Shown: positions 1-5,771 of the stretch, one piece after another
Layout: every line of letters starts with the position of its first letter
Numbering within the stretch: the stretch's first letter is position 1
DNA from: Cellvibrionales bacterium UBA1854
GTDB taxonomy: Bacteria; Pseudomonadota; Gammaproteobacteria; Pseudomonadales; Porticoccaceae
Direction of reading: 5' to 3'
Assembly: GCA_002338445.1 (NCBI GenBank)
Contig: DDII01000050.1
Location: 4,440-11,940 of the forward strand
DNA length: 7,501 bases
Translations under genes and position numbers: made by a program
The notes under the pieces: generated by a model
Told to the model about the DNA's origin: nothing
The model's input: the letters and a program-made list of their open reading frames with translations, nothing else
The model's database searches: none

Positions 1-42
1 AGTAAATAAACCTTTATTTTTCAAACATAAAATAAGTTTATA

Positions 43-71
43 TGTGCACTTTTGTTTAACAAAAACGCACA
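43..71. repeat. 29-base near-perfect palindrome
   Basis: Bases 43-56 and 58-71 form 14-base arms around a single central base (57), pairing at 12 of 14 positions; the only mismatches are 48/66 and 49/65. The outer word is TGTGC on both arms. The size and symmetry suit a protein-binding dyad or a DNA cruciform. It is not followed by a T-run typical of a terminator. Confidence 0.5.
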
Positions 72-81
72 CTCAATTTAG

Positions 82-99
82 CTGTGTACTTTTATACAG
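82..99. repeat. Short hairpin CTGTGTA-CTTT-TATACAG
   Basis: Seven-base arms (82-88 and 93-99) pair with one G-T position around a 4-base loop. The left arm with its loop contains TGTGTACTTTT, very close to TGTGCACTTTT in the neighbouring palindrome at 43-53, which suggests a repeated binding word. Confidence 0.4.
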
Positions 100-123
100 G
101 GAAAGACACGCAAAATTCTTTAC

Positions 124-143
124 ACACTCTGTGCACACTGTGT
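124..143. repeat. 20-base imperfect palindrome centred on TGTGCACA
   Basis: The core TGTGCACA (130-137) is a perfect palindrome. After two mismatched pairs, flanking ACAC (124-127) and GTGT (140-143) pair again. It is the third dyad in 100 bases sharing the TGTGCAC-like word. Confidence 0.4.
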
Positions 144-196
144 TTTAAATGGTGATTAACCGCACTAAAAGCTAAAAATATGAGGTGTGCAGTTTA

Positions 197-234
<38 letters not shown>

Positions 235-299
235 ACACGTTTAACTATTTTCTTTTAATACGTTTATTAGAACTAATATTTTGACCAAGTAAAAAAGTC

Positions 300-330
300 G
301 TCCCATATTTTACGATTTGTCCCATGTTTT
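300..330 (+). repeat. Pair of 12-base direct repeats resembling integrase arm sites
   Basis: GTCCCATATTTT (300-311) and GTCCCATGTTTT (319-330) differ at one base and start 19 bases apart, about two helical turns. On the minus strand they read as ATGGGAC boxes. Short directly repeated boxes of this kind are common as tyrosine-recombinase arm sites next to attachment cores in tRNA genes. Their place between two tRNA-Lys halves fits that role, but the identification rests on pattern and context only. Confidence 0.4.
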
Positions 331-351
331 AGGCTTAAATGGTATCACAAC

Positions 352-391
352 CTCAGTGTCAGAAGAAGTATAAAAACCGTCCGACACAGAG
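352..391. repeat. Imperfect inverted repeat
   Basis: CTCAGTGTC (352-360) and GACACAGAG (383-391) pair at eight of nine positions around a 22-base centre. No T-run follows on either strand, so it does not look like an intrinsic terminator. It could be a protein-binding dyad or chance. Confidence 0.3.
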
Positions 392-499
392 CTCTAAATC
401 ACTGATATAATCTCAAAACGCTTCAGTTACAAGAGCATTTTATCTAGTAAAAATTAATTGTAAGCAACTGATTAATGAGTTTTTTGTCATGTTATAAAA

Positions 500-540
500 C
501 GGTTTAAAGCCGGCTGGTCTCCCGACTGAGCCAACAATCC
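500..540 (-). pseudogene. Degenerate 5' half of a tRNA-Lys gene
   Basis: Read on the minus strand, 540 to 500 aligns with the first half of a bacterial tRNA-Lys: acceptor 5' strand GGATTGT, linker TG, D-stem GCTC, D-loop AGTCGGGA, then GACC, A, anticodon stem GCCGG, loop CTTTAAA and CCG of the closing stem. Several changes would harm a tRNA. The D-stem has a C-C mismatch (GCTC/GACC), and the loop reads CTTTAAA rather than the lysine CTTTTAA, so the anticodon position becomes TTA. After CCG the sequence is unrelated AT-rich DNA, and no T-arm or acceptor 3' strand appears in the next 250 bases. It lies about 180 bases downstream of cpoB on the same strand, where E. coli keeps its lysT-valT-lysW tRNA cluster. 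I read it as a decayed remnant. Confidence 0.72.
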
Positions 541-576
541 AAGAATATCAGTGCAAGAGTTAAAAAGGCGACATCT

Positions 577-582
577 TGTCAA
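577..582 (-). promoter_or_regulatory. Possible -35 element left from a tRNA-Lys promoter
   Basis: A perfect TTGACA on the minus strand sits 36 bases upstream of the 5' end of the tRNA-Lys fragment at 500-540. This is suitable spacing for a stable-RNA promoter. The -10 window 17 bases downstream reads CTCTTG, which is poor, so the promoter may be decayed or the match accidental. Confidence 0.2.
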
Positions 583-724
583 GGCATTTTTCGATGGTAT
601 TCAATTTACATCCAATCTACGATTCAGCATGCAGTGTCCACTATTTTCAATACGCAAAGTATGATTTCAACCGCTCAAAAATTCGGCCGATCCTACTTGT
701 TTTCCAAGCCCGCCAGTTAGTGAT

Positions 725-1585
725 CTAAAAATTTGCCTCGAGATATTTTTTAGCTTTAACAGCAACGGGGGCCTCACTGTTTGCGACAGACTCCATCAAA
801 TCTCTGGAGCGGGCTCGCTCACCCAGCTGAAAATAAATCTTTCCAAGTTTAAACTTGGCATCAATCTCTTTCGGATGTCCTACATAGTCGTCAACAATTC
901 TTGTAAATTCGAGCTTAGCCTGCTCATCTTCACCCTGCAGCAAAAAAATCTCGCCCAGCCAATAGCTTGCATTCGCCACAAAAGGACTAGTGGGGTACTT
1001 AACGATATGATTTCTAAAAGCTAACGTCGCCCCAATTATATCACGTTCTCTAAGAAGCAAGGCTGATGCCAAATCATAATCTTGTTTTACCTCAAGATTT
1101 TGACCTATCTCGGGAGGCGACAGACTGGAACCAGGACCATAATTACGTATTTTTTCTGGGGACGACATAACCCCATCAACTGCCGCAGGATCCTTATTTG
1201 AGGCAATATTTGATCCTGGAGCCGCTAGTCGTCGATCCAAATCAAGATAATCATCTAACTGTTGTTGCTTAACTTGCTGCAAGCGAAACTCCAGCGTTTC
1301 GACAGTACCGCGCAATAGGCGCACCTCCTCTCTAAGTGATTGTAGAGCCACAAACATGTCGTTTCCTGAAGGCTCGGCAACAAAATCCATTGTAGCCTGA
1401 GCTTTGGAATCAACATCAGCATCTTGAGCGGTGATGTCAGAAACTGGCGCTGCTACTTGGCACATAGGAACGCTCGGCAATAAGAAAAAGGCAAAAACAC
1501 ATCCCGCAATAACCCTGCCTAAGATCTGCAGCGAACTTCCTCCAAGCAGTCGAGTATGCCTATTAAAATTAGCCTTTCTATGCAT
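725..1585 (-). CDS. cpoB: Cell division coordinator CpoB (YbgF)
   Basis: CpoB is a periplasmic TPR protein that interacts with TolA and, in E. coli, with PBP1B, coordinating septal peptidoglycan synthesis with outer-membrane constriction. As called from the ATG (1583-1585) the product has 286 residues (E. coli 263). A basic N-terminal segment precedes a hydrophobic signal-peptide core at about 22-38, with likely cleavage near QVA (43-45). A coiled coil follows at about 78-120 (SLREEVRLLRGTVETLEFRLQQVKQQQ), equivalent to the trimerising N-domain. After a low-complexity linker (about 121-165) come three TPR-like repeats at about 167-200, 203-236 and 240-273, including SPFVANASYWLGEIFLLQG. The ATG lacks a good ribosome site. 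A strong GGAGG instead lies upstream of codon 19, so the true start may be internal (see findings). The gene ends the cluster, with no clear terminator after it. Confidence 0.94.
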   Translation of the reverse strand: MHRKANFNRHTRLLGGSSLQILGRVIAGCVFAFFLLPSVPMCQVAAPVSDITAQDADVDSKAQATMDFVAEPSGNDMFVALQSLREEVRLLRGTVETLEFRLQQVKQQQLDDYLDLDRRLAAPGSNIASNKDPAAVDGVMSSPEKIRNYGPGSSLSPPEIGQNLEVKQDYDLASALLLRERDIIGATLAFRNHIVKYPTSPFVANASYWLGEIFLLQGEDEQAKLEFTRIVDDYVGHPKEIDAKFKLGKIYFQLGERARSRDLMESVANSEAPVAVKAKKYLEANF

Positions 1586-1605
1586 TCAATAAATAATCAA
1601 AGTCT

Positions 1606-2106
1606 TTACTTGAGTTCTACTCGACGATTCATTGCCCACGACTCATCATTACTTCCATACGCTGCGGCCCTCTCCTCGCCATAGCTCACAACCTCTATGA
1701 GTACGGACGACACCCCTTCTAGTATCAAGAACTCCTTGACTGAATTAGCCCTTCTCTCTCCTAAAGCCATGTTATATTCTCTGGTGCCTCGCTCGTCAGC
1801 ATGCCCCTCTAATCTTATACTTCTTGGCGAATCTTTGAGTGATCTCGCGTGCTGCATAAGCGCCACTCTAGATTCATCCCTTAATACTGCCTTATCAAAA
1901 TCGAAGTAAAATACTGTATCTGCTAAAACCTCTAATTCCATTACTTCCTCTTGCACTGGCGCCTCGACAACTGCAGTCGTAACCTCACTTTCTTGAATAG
2001 TGGTAGTATCAGAAGTCTCTTCTTCCACAGGAGTAGAGCTACAAGCAGTGAACAGCAATGCAATCAGTAGGACAGTTAGAGAGTTAGCGGTAAATGTTTT
2101 ATTCAT
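1606..2106 (-). CDS. pal: Peptidoglycan-associated lipoprotein Pal
   Basis: Pal is an outer-membrane lipoprotein that binds meso-diaminopimelate in peptidoglycan and is the target of the Tol motor during outer-membrane constriction. I prefer the ATG at 2104-2106 because GGAG (2113-2116) lies 6 bases upstream; in-frame ATGs at 2107-2109 and 2116-2118 would add one or four residues. The signal sequence is MNKTFTANSLTVLLIALLFTAC with lipidated Cys22. The lipobox LFTAC is slightly off consensus, and Ser follows the Cys, consistent with outer-membrane sorting. An acidic, Thr- and Val-rich tether (about 23-60) leads to the OmpA-like domain (about 61-166): FYFDFDKAVLRDES, GHADERGTREYNMALGERRA and YGEERA carry the conserved peptidoglycan-binding Asp and Arg. 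The 166-residue length is normal. The gap to tolB is about 74 bases; no promoter there is convincing. cpoB follows 20 bases downstream. Confidence 0.96.
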   Translation of the reverse strand: MNKTFTANSLTVLLIALLFTACSSTPVEEETSDTTTIQESEVTTAVVEAPVQEEVMELEVLADTVFYFDFDKAVLRDESRVALMQHARSLKDSPRSIRLEGHADERGTREYNMALGERRANSVKEFLILEGVSSVLIEVVSYGEERAAAYGSNDESWAMNRRVELK

Positions 2107-2112
2107 CATGTG

Positions 2113-2116
2113 CTCC
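2113..2116 (-). promoter_or_regulatory. Ribosome-binding site that decides the pal start
   Basis: GGAG lies 6 bases before the ATG at 2104-2106. It would sit inside the coding sequence if the upstream in-frame ATG (2116-2118) were used, and it is too close (3 bases) to the ATG at 2107-2109. This favours the 166-residue product. Confidence 0.6.
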
Positions 2117-2180
2117 ATACTTTAAAATTTAAATTGATATCCCTAACAACATTTTGAACCATAATAACAGATTATCCTCG

Positions 2181-3479
2181 CTAGCGTATAAAAGGAGACC
2201 AAGCAGGCTCACGAACATCTCCAGATCGAGCCGGTAAAATATATCTAACACCTGCATCAAGTGAAACTGCCGCCAGCATCCCCCGCTCCTCTTGCTTCAT
2301 CGCATACATCAGCATCGCTCCATTTGGTGCTACGCTTGGCGATTCGTCAAGCGAAGTGGTAGTCAACTCCCTAATCCGCCGCGTCTGTAAATCAAATGCA
2401 GCTATATGGAATGCTCCTGTTTTACGATGAACCATTGCTAACGTCCTACCATCTGGAGCTAAGCTGCCTCGAGCATTGTAATTACCCTCAAATGTTAGGC
2501 GCTCAATGGCCTTCGTTGCAATATTTAATTTATATATTTGCGGTTCGCCTCCTCTGTCCGAAGTAAACAATAAATTTTTTCCATCAGGCATCCATGTCGG
2601 TTCAGTATCTATTGAGAAATGTTGAGTGAGCCTGTTCAGTTGCTTGCTCTGCAAATCCATTAAATAAATCTCTGGATTTCCATCTTTGGAAAGCACTAAA
2701 GCTAATGTAGTCCCGTCTGGAGACCAAGCTGGAGCTCCATTTAAACCAGCAAAATTAGTAATTTGTTCCCTAGCTGCGGTCGCGAGATTCTGAGTGTATA
2801 TTGCTGGTCTGCCAGTCTCAAATGAGACGTAAGCTAGCTTCTGGGCGTCAGGAGACCAGGATGGCGACATGATGGGTTCATGTGACCTGAGCATTAATTT
2901 TTCTCTTGCACCGTCTACATCTGATACATGCAGACGGTAAATCATCCCATCCACTTCACGAATCGCAGTAATATAAGCGACGCGAGTAGAAAAAATTCCT
3001 CGAATACCGGTGATGGCATTATAGACCTTGTCACTGATTAGGTGGCCAAGATCTCTCAATTGTGCAGCGCTACCAGATACTTTGTGTCTAAATATTACTT
3101 TCTGTGAAGCAACACTCAAAAGACTGAACTCAATTTCGATCTTATTAGGTCCTTTGCTTGACATTTTTCCGATGACTAGATAATCGGTTCCCAATAATCG
3201 CCAATCACGAAAATAAACATCTTTTAACATCGACGGAAAACTGAGCATATCTTCTCGTGGCGTCGCCACAAAAAGACCACTCCGTTGCAGATCATTCTCT
3301 ACAAGCCGACTAATATCAAAACGCGGCAAGTTTCCGACATTTACAATCGGAGAAATTGCTATTTTGGTTGGCGAATCGTTTCCCTTGGTCACCCTTATAA
3401 CGAGTTCACTCCAAGCTATTCCGCTAAAAGAGATCAATAAAACAATTATGCTACGACATACCAAAGCGCGTATATCCAT
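2181..3479 (-). CDS. tolB: Tol-Pal translocation protein TolB
   Basis: TolB is a soluble periplasmic protein that binds Pal through a beta-propeller and TolA through its N-terminus, letting the motor free Pal for relocation to division sites. The 432 residues match the family (E. coli 430). A signal peptide (about 1-24, ending SFSGIAWS before E25) gives a mature start ELVIRVTKG, equivalent to the TolA-binding TolB box. The N-terminal alpha/beta domain spans about 25-165. The propeller follows, with blade signatures SPSWSPDAQKLAY (205-217), APAWSPDGTTLAL (249-261), EPTWMPDGKNLLF (293-305), SLAPDGRTLAM (339-349), SPSVAPNGAMLMY (380-392) and a closing EPAWSPF (424-430). The ATG has GAGG 8 bases upstream (3488-3491), inside the last codons of tolA, and the gap to tolA is only 2 bases, so the two are probably coupled. 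Confidence 0.97.
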   Translation of the reverse strand: MDIRALVCRSIIVLLISFSGIAWSELVIRVTKGNDSPTKIAISPIVNVGNLPRFDISRLVENDLQRSGLFVATPREDMLSFPSMLKDVYFRDWRLLGTDYLVIGKMSSKGPNKIEIEFSLLSVASQKVIFRHKVSGSAAQLRDLGHLISDKVYNAITGIRGIFSTRVAYITAIREVDGMIYRLHVSDVDGAREKLMLRSHEPIMSPSWSPDAQKLAYVSFETGRPAIYTQNLATAAREQITNFAGLNGAPAWSPDGTTLALVLSKDGNPEIYLMDLQSKQLNRLTQHFSIDTEPTWMPDGKNLLFTSDRGGEPQIYKLNIATKAIERLTFEGNYNARGSLAPDGRTLAMVHRKTGAFHIAAFDLQTRRIRELTTTSLDESPSVAPNGAMLMYAMKQEERGMLAAVSLDAGVRYILPARSGDVREPAWSPFIR

Positions 3480-3481
3480 AT

Positions 3482-4204
3482 TTATAACCTCAAATCCTCA
3501 GGGCTAAATAAAACAGTAACCTGTCGGAATCTTAACTCAAATAATCGATCGTCCATACCCTGAAGTTCAACAAATTGGTTCACTTTTCTGATAGCTTGCT
3601 CTACTGAACGGTCGAAAGCTAAATCACCACTTGAACTCTCGATTACAACCCCAACGACCCGCCCAGTGGGCACGAGTATGATTCGGACTTTGGTCGTCAT
3701 GCCCAACCGAGCACTCGGTGGCCTACTCCAGTTATCTGAGAGACGTTGTCGAATAATCTGATAATAGCTTTTTGCAACTTCCTCATCTTCCCGCGCTTCA
3801 AGTTCTTGTGCCTCGCGATCCAACAAAGATTCCCACTCAGCTAGTTTTTTCCTTTGAGCCTCCTCAGAATCTCGTTCTTTTTTTCTTAATTCAGCAGGTT
3901 TTTTCTTTTGCAGCTCACTCTCTGGTGCAACTTTTTTATCCTTATTTTCTGCATTTTGCCGCTCTTCAATATTGCGGTTTTGCCGTTCGCGATCTTGTTG
4001 CTTTTCTTCGGATATTAATTGATCATATTGTTGTCTCTGCACCGACTTGGCAGGCAATTTTGGTGAGAGCGTTACCAATTCAGCTTTAATATATTTCGGT
4101 TGAAAATATATTATTTTCGACGGCTCTTGCCAGTTAAGGAGCAAAAAGCTAACCAAAAGTAAGTGAATTAGCCCACTCACCGTAACGCCAGCTAAATAGT
4201 ACAT
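3482..4204 (-). CDS. tolA: Cell envelope integrity protein TolA (short form)
   Basis: TolA is anchored in the inner membrane, moved by TolQR, and reaches across the periplasm to touch TolB and Pal. Domain I is one membrane helix (about 4-24). It keeps S10, H14 and L21 of the SHLS pattern known from E. coli TolA (S18-H22-L29-S33), but the last serine position is W25. Domain II (about 55-148) is highly charged and rich in Glu, Lys, Arg and Gln, as expected for a long helix or coiled coil. Domain III (about 146-240) is the globular TolA/TonB-like C-terminal fold: YYQIIRQRLSDNWSRP, a strand pair around TGRVVGVVIESSSGD, then FDRSVEQAIRKV. At 240 residues it is much shorter than E. coli TolA (421) because domain II is shorter and glycine linkers are absent. 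The sequence diverges strongly, but context and architecture settle the identity. Confidence 0.93.
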   Translation of the reverse strand: MYYLAGVTVSGLIHLLLVSFLLLNWQEPSKIIYFQPKYIKAELVTLSPKLPAKSVQRQQYDQLISEEKQQDRERQNRNIEERQNAENKDKKVAPESELQKKKPAELRKKERDSEEAQRKKLAEWESLLDREAQELEAREDEEVAKSYYQIIRQRLSDNWSRPPSARLGMTTKVRIILVPTGRVVGVVIESSSGDLAFDRSVEQAIRKVNQFVELQGMDDRLFELRFRQVTVLFSPEDLRL

Positions 4205-4207
4205 TTT

Positions 4208-4645
4208 CTACTTATATCCACCGCTTCGGGGTTCCGTTACAAGACCCACACTGGCTGCACCTGCTTCTTGCAGCTCTGTCATCAAATCAACTACAAATGA
4301 ATAATCCACGTTTCCATCCGCCCATACCAAGACGGGTATGTTCGGTGACTGTCGTAAAACTTTACTGACACGAATCTTTATATTTTCGAGCGTATCAGAG
4401 ACGTTGGAGCCTTTCTCATCGATCCAATAACTTCCATCTGCCTTAATAGACACAATTAGGGTCTCATCACTGGACAACTTTAGCGGCGAAGAGTTGGCAG
4501 CAGGCAAATCTACTTTGACGCCTTGAATAAGTAGTGGGGCAGCAATCATGAATACCACAAGCAGCACTAACATGACGTCTACGTATGGGACAACATTAAT
4601 CTCGGCGACTAGCTTCTTTTTCGCTTTCTTAATTTTTACAGACAT
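4208..4645 (-). CDS. tolR: Tol-Pal motor subunit TolR
   Basis: TolR is a single-pass inner-membrane protein of the ExbD/TolR family. Its membrane helix sits inside the TolQ ring and conducts protons, and its periplasmic domain can engage peptidoglycan. The protein has 145 residues (E. coli 142). A short basic cytoplasmic tail (KIKKAKKK, 4-11) precedes the signature INVVPYVDVMLVLLVVFMI. D23 is at exactly the position of the essential proton-carrying aspartate in E. coli TolR. The transmembrane helix is about 22-41. The periplasmic domain (about 60-140) contains the family segment near VDLMTELQEAGAASVGLVTEP. No strong Shine-Dalgarno sequence precedes the ATG, so translation is probably coupled to tolQ, which ends 18 bases upstream. 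tolA starts 3 bases after the stop codon. Confidence 0.97.
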   Translation of the reverse strand: MSVKIKKAKKKLVAEINVVPYVDVMLVLLVVFMIAAPLLIQGVKVDLPAANSSPLKLSSDETLIVSIKADGSYWIDEKGSNVSDTLENIKIRVSKVLRQSPNIPVLVWADGNVDYSFVVDLMTELQEAGAASVGLVTEPRSGGYK

Positions 4646-4663
4646 AGCTTTGGGATGACGATT

Positions 4664-5350
4664 CTAACGAGCATGAACTTGCCGATACAAGATACTAGAA
4701 AATTCATCAGCAAAAGTTTCATAGTTACTGTTGATCCGCTCAGCAACAGCAGCATATCGGTTGTATGCAATGACCGCGGGTATTGCGGCAAATAGTCCCA
4801 TCGCCGTAGCGATCAACGCCTCCGAAATACCGGGAGCAACCGTTGCTAGCGTGGCTTGCTGTACCATAGCCAGCCCGCGAAACGAATTCATAATCCCCCA
4901 TACTGTCCCAAAGAGACCAATATATGGGCTGACCGAGGCCACGCTTGCCAAAAAAGGTAGATGGGTACTTAAATTTTCTTCCTCCTTTGAGAGTGCTATG
5001 CGCATCGCTCGGTCCGTACTTTCCATAATAGTATCTGCATCGGAACCTTCAACACGAACCAAACGACTAAACTCACTAAAGCCGGCTCGGAATATATTTT
5101 CAATCCCACTCGTTTTTCCGTCACGAAAATTCTCCGAAAGTTCACTATACAAGGTTGTAAGGTCAATACCAGACCAAAATGTCTCCTCAAAAACTCTAAA
5201 ATTTCGAGAGGCGGTACTCAAATACAGCCACCTCTGCACAATCATAATCCAAGAAATTAATGATGAAAGAAAGAGAATACCCATAACACACTGGACTAAA
5301 AGACTCGCGTTTATTACCAACGAAAGTATCGATAAATTTTGTTCTATCAC
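4664..5350 (-). CDS. tolQ: Tol-Pal motor subunit TolQ
   Basis: TolQ is the polytopic inner-membrane subunit of the TolQ-TolR proton-channel motor that energises TolA; it belongs to the MotA/TolQ/ExbB family. At 228 residues it is close to E. coli TolQ (230). Three membrane segments are visible at about 17-39, 134-156 and 166-195, with a large cytoplasmic loop between the first two. T149 (in PYIGLFGTVWGIM) and T182 (in EALIATAMGLF) correspond to the two pore threonines of E. coli TolQ (T145, T178). The start codon is GTG (5348-5350), supported by GGAG at 5359-5362 with an 8-base spacer; that site follows directly on the ybgC stop codon. tolR begins 18 bases downstream. Nothing looks damaged. 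Confidence 0.97.
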   Translation of the reverse strand: MIEQNLSILSLVINASLLVQCVMGILFLSSLISWIMIVQRWLYLSTASRNFRVFEETFWSGIDLTTLYSELSENFRDGKTSGIENIFRAGFSEFSRLVRVEGSDADTIMESTDRAMRIALSKEEENLSTHLPFLASVASVSPYIGLFGTVWGIMNSFRGLAMVQQATLATVAPGISEALIATAMGLFAAIPAVIAYNRYAAVAERINSNYETFADEFSSILYRQVHAR

Positions 5351-5358
5351 TTGCGGTA

Positions 5359-5362
5359 CTCC
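5359..5362 (-). promoter_or_regulatory. Ribosome-binding site that fixes the GTG start of tolQ
   Basis: GGAG on the minus strand lies 8 bases upstream of the tolQ GTG codon, within the 13-base ybgC-tolQ gap. It is the best-formed Shine-Dalgarno sequence among the upstream genes of the cluster. It supports the GTG rather than a downstream start, and the resulting N-terminus has normal family length. Confidence 0.7.
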
Positions 5363-5363
5363 G

Positions 5364-5771
5364 CTACTTGTGTATCCGTGATTTTAATTCCTCAAAAATT
5401 GCTTGGGGAAATTTTGATAAGGTTTTTGTTAAAGGATCGATGCAAGCAAGCTTGAGTCGGGCTTTTGCAATCACTGATTCATCTCGTGAAATATTCTGAG
5501 TCATTTCAAGAGAGAAGGAAGATACTTTTTTTATCGACCCCGACACAAAAAGTTGGTCGTCTAAGTATGCAGGCTTTATATAACGCAACGAAACATCTTT
5601 TACGACAAGTTGCGATCCTCTCAAGAGAGCGAGCTTATTGTAGCCAAGTGTCCTGAAGTACTCAGTACGAGCCCTCTCCAAAAACTTTAAATAATTAGCA
5701 TAATATACTATGCCACCCACATCAGTATCCTCGATATAAACCCTCACAGAATGCGCAAAATTATCCATCAT
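5364..5771 (-). CDS. ybgC: Tol-Pal cluster acyl-CoA thioesterase YbgC
   Basis: YbgC is a single-domain hotdog-fold thioesterase that hydrolyses acyl-CoA esters in the cytoplasm. It is encoded with tol-pal in most proteobacteria and has been tied to phospholipid metabolism, but its precise role in Tol function is unsettled. The 135 residues compare with 134 in E. coli. The signature EDTDVGGIVYYANYLKFLERARTE begins at residue 14; D17 is the expected catalytic aspartate and Y24 and N26 lie in the conserved active-site helix. Two consecutive ATG codons (5769-5771 and 5766-5768) could start it, neither with a convincing Shine-Dalgarno sequence. The 8 to 11 base overlap with the end of ruvB therefore suggests re-initiation by ribosomes finishing ruvB. 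It ends 13 bases before tolQ, and that short gap contains tolQ's ribosome-binding site. Confidence 0.96.
   Translation of the reverse strand: MMDNFAHSVRVYIEDTDVGGIVYYANYLKFLERARTEYFRTLGYNKLALLRGSQLVVKDVSLRYIKPAYLDDQLFVSGSIKKVSSFSLEMTQNISRDESVIAKARLKLACIDPLTKTLSKFPQAIFEELKSRIHK

Larger units (their letters stand above)
241..499 (+). other. Non-coding AT-rich spacer between the two tRNA-Lys fragments
   Basis: This stretch has no reading frame of note; the longest ATG frame I noticed is about 23 codons (339-410, plus strand) with no ribosome site. It contains a pair of near-identical 12-base direct repeats (300-330) and an imperfect inverted repeat (352-391). With a tRNA-Lys 5' half at each side, it may be the leftover end of an integrated element, but no mobile-element gene remains to prove it. 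Confidence 0.4.

Noticed and set aside
4..19. AAATAAA-cc-TTTATTT inverted repeat as a terminator or att core
   Set aside because: The arms are only A and T with a two-base loop at the very edge of the window, which is easily produced by chance in this AT-rich stretch.
339..410. A 23-codon plus-strand frame between the tRNA fragments
   Set aside because: It has no Shine-Dalgarno sequence, no recognisable sequence and is too short to distinguish from chance.
683..690. Palindrome TCGGCCGA near a T-run as a terminator for the tol cluster
   Set aside because: It has no loop and cannot form a stable hairpin. The nearby CTTG/CAAG hairpin (696-708) has only four pairs and no T-run.
1484..1498. Lipobox at IAGC (residues 26-29) of CpoB
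   Set aside because: The cysteine comes at the beginning of the hydrophobic core, not after it, so it does not fit a lipoprotein signal peptide; a signal peptidase I type is more likely.
2119..2180. A separate promoter for pal in the tolB-pal gap
   Set aside because: The best match (TTGTTA, 17 bases, TTTAAA) is four of six at both boxes and would start transcription inside the pal coding region, so I do not call it.
4996..5190. A 64-codon minus-strand frame inside tolQ
   Set aside because: It is an out-of-frame shadow of tolQ with no family resemblance.
4731..5381. A 216-codon open frame on the plus strand opposite tolQ
   Set aside because: It lies wholly antisense to a clearly functional tolQ, has no ribosome site or recognisable domain, and its composition looks like an antisense shadow. 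Other plus-strand frames at 1697-1909, 3772-4089, 5465-5656, 5924-6115 and 6909-7223 were rejected for the same reason.
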